A DNA stretch of 39,209 nucleotides from an uncultured Burkholderiales bacterium (GTDB taxonomy: Bacteria > Pseudomonadota > Gammaproteobacteria > Burkholderiales > Burkholderiaceae_C). The notes under the pieces were generated by a model. It made no database searches and was not told the origin of the DNA. It worked only from the letters and a program-made list of their open reading frames with translations. The translations under genes were made by a program, and so were the position numbers. The stretch spans positions 1 through 39,209 of the forward strand of contig CAIJIT010000205.1 of assembly GCA_903820745.1 (NCBI GenBank), written 5' to 3'. Shown here piece by piece: positions 34,044 through 39,209 of this stretch. Every line of letters starts with the position of its first letter. The stretch's first letter is position 1.

Positions 34044-34058
34044 GCAGAAACTGTGCCA
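34044..34058 (-). promoter_or_regulatory. Sigma-54 (-24/-12) promoter of the PEP-CTERM gene
   Basis: On the minus strand the sequence is TGGCACAGTTTCTGC followed by TTA: GG (34057-34056) and GC (34045-34044) are separated by exactly ten bases, as in the sigma-54 consensus TGGCAC-N5-TTGC. Transcription would start about 12 bases later (near 34032), giving a 5' leader of about 35 bases to the ATG at 33998. CCAAGT and ACTTGG further upstream (about 34075-34110) form a separated dyad that could be an activator site. Confidence 0.75.
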
Positions 34059-34165
34059 GCATCTAAAATAAAACCCAAGTCATTGAATTGATTGATTTTT
34101 TCCAACTTGGCTTCTTGCAACTGCGCAGGTCTTGCCGAATAGCGTAAAAAAAACCGACAATTCGA

Positions 34166-35767
34166 CTAGCGGTAGCGTCCCGGAGCCAGCAGATCCTGCG
34201 GGTCAAGCGCCTGCTTGAGTCTTGCTGCCAGATCGGCCGAGCGTGGATGCCTGCGCTGGAACTCGAGCATGGTGTCGGGCCCGAGCCGGTAAGGAAAAAA
34301 GCCCATTTCGCGCCCGGTATCCAAAAGTTGGTCGAAGCAGGCTTTGGCTTTTTGCATGGCAACGGGTGAGTTTTTGTCGTACAGCAGCGGTACGGTGCTG
34401 TCAAAAATCCGGTCATTCAGGCTCGTCAAAGTCATCAGCGGTTCGATGCCGAAGCTGCAGGCAATGCGCTGGACCATGTCGACATAGGCTCGGACTTGGG
34501 TCGGCTTCATCGCGATCAGTGGCGAGTACCAGATCAGCCCGCAGTCGTCCTGTGCCGGATTCATGGCGCCTGGGGTCGGTGCCCTGCGGTTGCGCCAGTA
34601 GGCCAGTGGCAAAGCTGTTTCGTTCGGTCGACCGTTGACGAGGTCGAGTGACAGAGCCAGGGTTTTGCAGGTCTGAGCAATGCGCTTTCCTGAGGTTCCA
34701 GGAATCATTTGTGCAAGATTGGCCAGCCCATCAGCCTGGCCATGGGTCAGGAAAACCAGCCGCGAGGCGATCCCTCGCAATGCCGTACGGATGGCAGACT
34801 GTGCCACCCGGACCGAAGCGCGGGTGCCATAAAGCGTCATCAGACCGGTCCAGGGGGAAATCAGGTATTGCTTGCCCAGTCGTTCGACCAAGACCGGTGG
34901 AATCAAGCCATCCGGACCGATCTGGTCGAAGGGGTAGGGTGCGGTCATCGCGAGCATCCGGTGCCGGTTCATCAAGTTGACGGCAGCGACCGTACCAGGG
35001 AAGCGGCTGAGAAGATCACGCAAACGCTCGACGGTGCCCTCAAGCAGGCCATCTTCCTTCAAACTGAAGATGCAGACTTTGACGGACTCAGGCTGGCGCG
35101 CCAGCGCGATGCTGATGCGGGTCACGATGCCGAACCCGCTCTGGGTAAATAGGCCATTCAGGTAGGGACCGATCCCCCACTTGAACAGGCGGGCCAGTTC
35201 CGGGCTGCCCGCCTCGTTCATCGCACTGCGAAATAGCCGGCCATCCGGCAGTACCGCCTCGATGTCGGTGACCGCAGCAAAGTGATCGGTACAGGGCGTC
35301 ACACCATAGCCGCGCTCCAGGGCATTGCCCATCAAACTGCAATGGGGGCCGGACCCGGTGACCGGGACCAGGAAGCCTGCACCCTGGGCATCGAGAAAAT
35401 CGGCCAACATGGCTTGAGTCACGCCTGGTTCCAGGCTGACGACCCCCAGATCAGCATCAAAATCAATAATTTTGACGAGCCCGGATAGATCAATCAGTAC
35501 ACAGTCATCAATGCAGGGCATCGCACTGCCATAACCCCAGTTCAGCCCCGTGCTCACGGGGTAGACGGGCACAGCATGTTGGTGTGAAATCTGCATCAAG
35601 CCGGGGAGAGAAGCGGCATCAAGTACCCTTAACAAGGCAGGTATCCGGCGTTCAATGCCATTGGTATCTTTTCTGAATTTTTCAGGTATGTATGGATCGG
35701 TGAATACCTGTTTATCACCGAGTATATCTGTCCAGCTTCGAATGGCGTTTTGAAGGTTTTCTATCAT
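34166..35767 (-). CDS. FAD-dependent oxidase of the VAO/p-cresol methylhydroxylase family
   Basis: About 533 residues if it starts at ATG 35767 ([17 protein letters not shown]). The PCMH-type FAD domain is clear: [15 protein letters not shown], then [19 protein letters not shown] (the P-loop-like glycine motif typical of p-cresol methylhydroxylase and vanillyl-alcohol oxidase), [34 protein letters not shown], and the substrate domain ending [15 protein letters not shown] and [12 protein letters not shown]. Members oxidise para-substituted phenols or 2-hydroxy acids; the substrate is not readable. The frame runs without a stop into leuS upstream. GAGAGG seven bases before the ATG could serve as a ribosome binding site, but it is also part of the leuS coding motif. 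Confidence 0.85.
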   Translation of the reverse strand: MIENLQNAIRSWTDILGDKQVFTDPYIPEKFRKDTNGIERRIPALLRVLDAASLPGLMQISHQHAVPVYPVSTGLNWGYGSAMPCIDDCVLIDLSGLVKIIDFDADLGVVSLEPGVTQAMLADFLDAQGAGFLVPVTGSGPHCSLMGNALERGYGVTPCTDHFAAVTDIEAVLPDGRLFRSAMNEAGSPELARLFKWGIGPYLNGLFTQSGFGIVTRISIALARQPESVKVCIFSLKEDGLLEGTVERLRDLLSRFPGTVAAVNLMNRHRMLAMTAPYPFDQIGPDGLIPPVLVERLGKQYLISPWTGLMTLYGTRASVRVAQSAIRTALRGIASRLVFLTHGQADGLANLAQMIPGTSGKRIAQTCKTLALSLDLVNGRPNETALPLAYWRNRRAPTPGAMNPAQDDCGLIWYSPLIAMKPTQVRAYVDMVQRIACSFGIEPLMTLTSLNDRIFDSTVPLLYDKNSPVAMQKAKACFDQLLDTGREMGFFPYRLGPDTMLEFQRRHPRSADLAARLKQALDPQDLLAPGRYR

Positions 35768-35775
35768 AATTTTAC
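35755..35775. other. Composition breakpoint between high-GC and AT-rich sequence
   Basis: To the left the sequence is GC-rich after a ~120-base intermediate zone; to the right it is AT-rich throughout. The break falls inside what should be the leuS C-terminal domain and at the first codons of the FAD oxidase. No insertion sequence, tRNA or direct repeat is seen at the join. Confidence 0.7.
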
Positions 35776-38224
35776 CTCTCAGTTTACCATTAACTTGAAT
35801 AATAACTTCAGCTTCGTTGGATTCAAGAGCAGATTCGTCTGCTATTGGCCATATCTGATTATTAATATCAGTGCTTGGTCGTAAAATTTGCCATAATTCT
35901 TCTGTAATATGTGGAATTATTGGAGAAAGAATCAATACGACAGTTTCCAATAATTCTTGAGCAAATTGTTTTGAAATATCATCGATAAAAGCTACTTTGG
36001 CATAATTGTTGAGTAACTCCATTACACTGGCTATGGCTGTGTTAAATTGTTTTTTTATAGAAATATCATTAGTTACCTTTACAATTGTTTGATGAAGTTG
36101 TGTGCGTAGTTTTGATTGCTCAGGGGTTAGATTACCTCTGGTGTATTTGTTGGTAACACCTTTTTGTTGATGTTCGAAAACAATACGCCATAGTTTCTTG
36201 GTAAAACGGTGTGCGCCCTCCAAACCATTATCTGACCATTCGAGAGATAGTTCAGGCGGAGCTGCAAACATTACAAATAATCTTGCAGTATCTGCTCCGT
36301 ATTTTTCTACAATAAATTGAGGGTCAACGCCATTGTTCTTGGATTTAGACATTTTTTCCATCCCACCAATCATAACGTCTTTACCATCTTTTTTGTAGGT
36401 CGCACGAGTGATTTTACCTTTTTCATCTATAGTGCATGTAACGTCTGTTGGATTAAACCATGTTTTTCTGCCCTCAGTATCTTTTCGATAGAATGTTTCT
36501 GCAAGAACCATTCCTTGAGTCAAAAGGTTCTTGAATGGTTCATTAGATGTTACCAAATTTAGATCACGAAGGCATTTATGGAAAAATCTTGCATAAAGTA
36601 AATGAAGAATTGCATGCTCAATCCCGCCGATATACTGGTCTACAGGTGCCCAATAGTTAACACGTTGATCTAATGGCGAAATATTACAATTATAAGAAGT
36701 ATACCGAGCATAATACCAACTTGAATCGACAAATGTATCCATAGTATCTGTTTCACGACGTGCTTTACCATGACATTGAGGACATGTTGTGTTATAAAAT
36801 TCAGATGATTTGGCTAACGGTGAGCCACTACCATCAGGAATCATATCTTCTGGTAGTTTAATGGGGAGTTGATTTTCTGGTACTGGAAGATCACCACAAA
36901 TTTCGCAATGTATTATAGGAATTGGACAACCCCAATAACGTTGGCGAGAAATCCCCCAATCACGTAGACGGTAGTTTGTTTTTTCTTGCCCAAGATTATT
37001 TTTTGTGAGAATAGAGCTTATCTTTTGAAATACAGCATCGTAATTTAAGCCATTAAACTCGCCAGAATTAATCAAAATATTTTTTTGATTTATGTCTTCT
37101 GCAATTGCGTGCGTGAGTTCTAAGCTGTCACCGCTAGTTTCTTGAATTACAATTTTAATCTCAAGGTTGTATATTTTAGCAAATTCAAAATCACGTTGAC
37201 AATGTGCAGGAACTCCCATTACTGCGCCAGTACCATAGTTGGCTAATACGTAGTTGGCTATCCAAACAGGGATCATAGCATTTGTTATCGGATGTTTTAC
37301 AGACAGTCCACTGAACACGCCTTTTTTTTGTTGTGTTGATAATTCTGCTTCAGATACACCACCTTGCCGATATTCTTTAATTATGTTGATTAGTTCTGGT
37401 TTTATTTGGCAAGCTAATTGTACTAATTTATGCTCAGATGCAATAGCTATAAATGTAACTCCCATTAGAGTATCAGGACGTGTTGTAAATACTGTGAGGT
37501 TTTCACCAGATTCAAGATGTGGAAATGAGATCTCTAAACCAGTTGATTTGCCAATCCAGTTTTTTTGCATGGTTTTAACTTGGTCTGGCCAGCCATCGAG
37601 AATATCTAGATTCGTTAATAATTCTTCTGCGTATTGTGTTATTTTAAAATAGTACATTGGGATTTCTTTTTTGATTACATCCGCTCCAGAGCGCCACCCT
37701 TTGCCATCAATTACTTGTTCGTTTGCTAGAACTGTTTGATCTATTGGGTCCCAGTTTACAACGCCGTTCTTACGGTAAATTATACCTTTTTTATATAATT
37801 GTACAAATATCCACTGTTGCCAATGATAATATTCTGGAGAACAAGTAGCAAATTCACGTGACCAATCAATAGATAACCCTAAGCTCTTTAGCTGCCAACG
37901 CATATAATCAATATTTTCATATGTCCACTTTGCTGGGGCTACTTGATTTTGTAATGCTGCATTTTCCGCTGGTAATCCAAAGGAATCCCAGCCGATAGGT
38001 TGCATCACATTATAATTATTAAATCGATGGAATCTAGCTAATACATCGCCTATGGTATAATTTCTAACGTGTCCCATATGTAATTTACCAGATGGATATG
38101 GTAACATAGAAAGGCAATAGTATTTTTGTTTGGGACTGGTTTCTTCTGCGAGAAATGTTTTATTTAAATCCCATTTTTTTTGATACTTTTTTTCGATTTC
38201 TTTATGATTATAATGCTCTTGCAT
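35768..38224 (-). CDS. leuS: Leucyl-tRNA synthetase, truncated at the C-terminus
   Basis: 819 residues of an otherwise normal LeuRS: HMGH at 49-52 in [39 protein letters not shown], the editing domain with [20 protein letters not shown], the zinc-like segment with CEICGD and CPQCHGK, and KMSKS at 624-628. It ends at VNGKLRGKI; the last ~45-50 residues of the C-terminal tRNA-binding domain of a typical ~860-residue enzyme are missing, because the frame passes straight into the FAD oxidase. Codon use and GC content are far lower than in the rest of the window and match ssb beyond it. Proteobacterial type (beta/gamma-like). A chimeric junction is the simplest reading. Confidence 0.9.
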
Positions 38225-38458
38225 AATTCGTATACACCTAATTAAAAAAATTATTAATGATTTAGCATAATTTTATCATAGTTTAACCTGTGAAAACGCC
38301 ATTTCAAAGAATTACGCCTATATTTATTTATTGTTAAACTGTATTTTGCAAAGATAATGACATATATGTTTGGCTATGCTTGTTAGAATAATGTTAAAAT
38401 AAGTGGTTAGTGTAAAATATAATTTGTAATTTAAAATTAAGAGAAAAGGAACTAAAAT
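38225..38458. promoter_or_regulatory. Divergent AT-rich promoter region of leuS and ssb
   Basis: 234 bases without a gene. For ssb, TTGTTA (38331-38336) and GATAAT (38353-38358), 16 bases apart, make a plausible sigma-70 promoter with a leader of about 95 bases. For leuS no pair stands out in the very AT-rich sequence. Confidence 0.35.
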
Positions 38459-38878
38459 ATGAAAAAAATGATAGTAACTGGAAATGTTGGTAGAGATCCA
38501 GAAGTTAGGGCGGATCAATCTGGTAGTCAATTTGTTACGTTTTCTATAGGGGTTAGTGTTGGTACTAAACAAAACCCAAAAACGGATTGGGTTGAGATTA
38601 GTTGTGGTGGAAAATTGGTGGATGTAGCTAGGAATTATGTTAAAAAAGGTACAAAAGTTTTAATTGAGGGCTTTCCATCTGTAAGTGCCTATATGAATAA
38701 AGAAAACAAACCTGCAGCTTCAATGCGAGTTTATGCAAATAATCTGGAATTCTTAAGTAGAAAAGAAGATGAGACGCCAAGCAATGATTATAACAATGAC
38801 CCTGTGTATACATTGCCAGAAATAAGTTCAAGTAATGCAGAAGTATCTAGTTTAAAGTCAGATGATATTCCATTTTAA
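38459..38878 (+). CDS. ssb: Single-stranded DNA-binding protein
   Basis: 139 residues, with AAAAGGAA as a strong ribosome binding site. The OB fold reads KMIVTGNVGRDPEVRADQSG, FVTFSIGVSV, DWVEISCGGKLVDVARNYVK and KGTKVLIEGFPSVSAYMNKE; the acidic linker ends in DDIPF, the conserved tip that recruits repair and replication partners (including the chi subunit). Short for a chromosomal SSB, and the core departs from the usual (NKVILIGNLG) start, so it may be an accessory or plasmid/phage-type copy. AT-rich, like leuS. Confidence 0.9.
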   Translation: MKKMIVTGNVGRDPEVRADQSGSQFVTFSIGVSVGTKQNPKTDWVEISCGGKLVDVARNYVKKGTKVLIEGFPSVSAYMNKENKPAASMRVYANNLEFLSRKEDETPSNDYNNDPVYTLPEISSSNAEVSSLKSDDIPF

Positions 38879-38921
38879 GTTGTCCGTAGAAATCAATAAT
38901 TTTTAAGGAAAGTTTTTTATT

Positions 38922-39209
38922 ATGGCAAATACAATAGTATGGTTTGATCTACCTGTAGCTAATTTGGAGCGGGCAACGAAATTCTATAGTGCAATATTGG
39001 CAAAAAAATTACAAATAGAAGCAGAACACGGGTTTAGTATGACGGTATTTCCTCATGAGGACGGTGATGTTGCTGGTTGTTTGTATCAAGCATTTGACTT
39101 TACACCAAATAATAGTGATTTATTAATTTATTTTGATGTAAATAAACGGATGAGTAATGCGATTATGGAAGTGACTCAGAATGGAGGAAATGTGGTTTAT
39201 CCAGTGACA
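38922..39209 (+). CDS. VOC (glyoxalase/bleomycin-resistance fold) protein, 3' end outside the window
   Basis: The first 96 codons of a gene that continues past the window edge. MANTIVWFDLPVANLERATK, FYSAILAKKL, GDVAGCLYQAFDFTPNN and LLIYFDVNKRMSNAIMEVTQ, then NGGNVVYPVT, follow the beta-alpha-beta-beta-beta pattern of small VOC proteins of about 120-130 residues that act as dimers with metal. The reaction is unknown. AAGGAAAG lies about 10 bases before the ATG. It follows ssb by 43 bases. Confidence 0.85.
   Translation, partial: MANTIVWFDLPVANLERATKFYSAILAKKLQIEAEHGFSMTVFPHEDGDVAGCLYQAFDFTPNNSDLLIYFDVNKRMSNAIMEVTQNGGNVVYPVT

Noticed and set aside
1-39209. tRNA or rRNA genes
   Set aside because: No cloverleaf-like T-loop/acceptor pattern or rRNA-like stretch was noticed by eye; a covariance search was not possible.

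Overview
The window is mostly a moderately GC-rich genome of betaproteobacterial type. The signs are a complete prsK-prsR-prsT signalling operon of the PEP-CTERM/exosortase (XrtA) system, a PEP-CTERM surface protein, a TIGR03013-type exopolysaccharide sugar transferase, lptF/lptG back to back with pepA-holC, and a CysB-family regulator. The genus cannot be named from sequence alone. The last ~3.4 kb (about 35768-39209) is strikingly AT-rich with different codon use. It carries leuS, ssb and a VOC-fold gene of a different genomic character, so it is either a horizontally acquired island or, more simply, an assembly chimera.

Layout. 69-1124: three tandem Nif11-type leader peptides (RiPP/bacteriocin-like precursors) on the minus strand. 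1326-5331 (minus): lipoprotein carboxylesterase, amino acid permease, DoxX-like protein; a LysR regulator (5640-6575) points away from them. 6575-7689: a decayed stretch with a 160-bp terminal-inverted-repeat element and the broken N-terminus of a dicarboxylate/cation symporter. 7690-9986: a TAXI-type solute-binding protein with two membrane anchors, convergent with a beta-helix-like protein. 10224-14208: UPF0114 membrane protein, a KOW-like small protein, an APH-type phosphotransferase and a Crp/Fnr regulator, then a divergent class II aldolase. 14209-14746: a repeat-rich convergent gap with two related hairpin elements in opposite orientation and four copies of the 3' end of the neighbouring aminotransferase gene. 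14698-19451 (minus): overlapping operon lptF-lptG-cbiX-cysB-like-aminotransferase. 19480-22918 (plus): pepA, holC, a small ORF and a branched-chain amino acid-binding lipoprotein, closed by a clear terminator. 23163-32963 (plus): the exopolysaccharide/PEP-CTERM block, namely sugar transferase, prsK, prsR, prsT, a FeeM-like acyltransferase fused to a PilZ domain, and a trypsin-like protease. 33024-33998 (minus): a PEP-CTERM protein with a good sigma-54 promoter in front of it. 34166-35767 (minus): a VAO/PCMH-type FAD oxidase, joined in frame to a truncated leuS.

How it fits together. PrsK (membrane sensor kinase) and PrsR (sigma-54 activator) are known as the regulatory pair for PEP-CTERM genes. 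The -24/-12 element before the PEP-CTERM gene, a few kb away, makes a local circuit visible: sensor, activator, sigma-54 promoter, surface protein. PrsT, the sugar transferase and the c-di-GMP-linked (PilZ) acyltransferase suggest a cell-envelope/floc/biofilm programme. The exosortase itself is not in the window.
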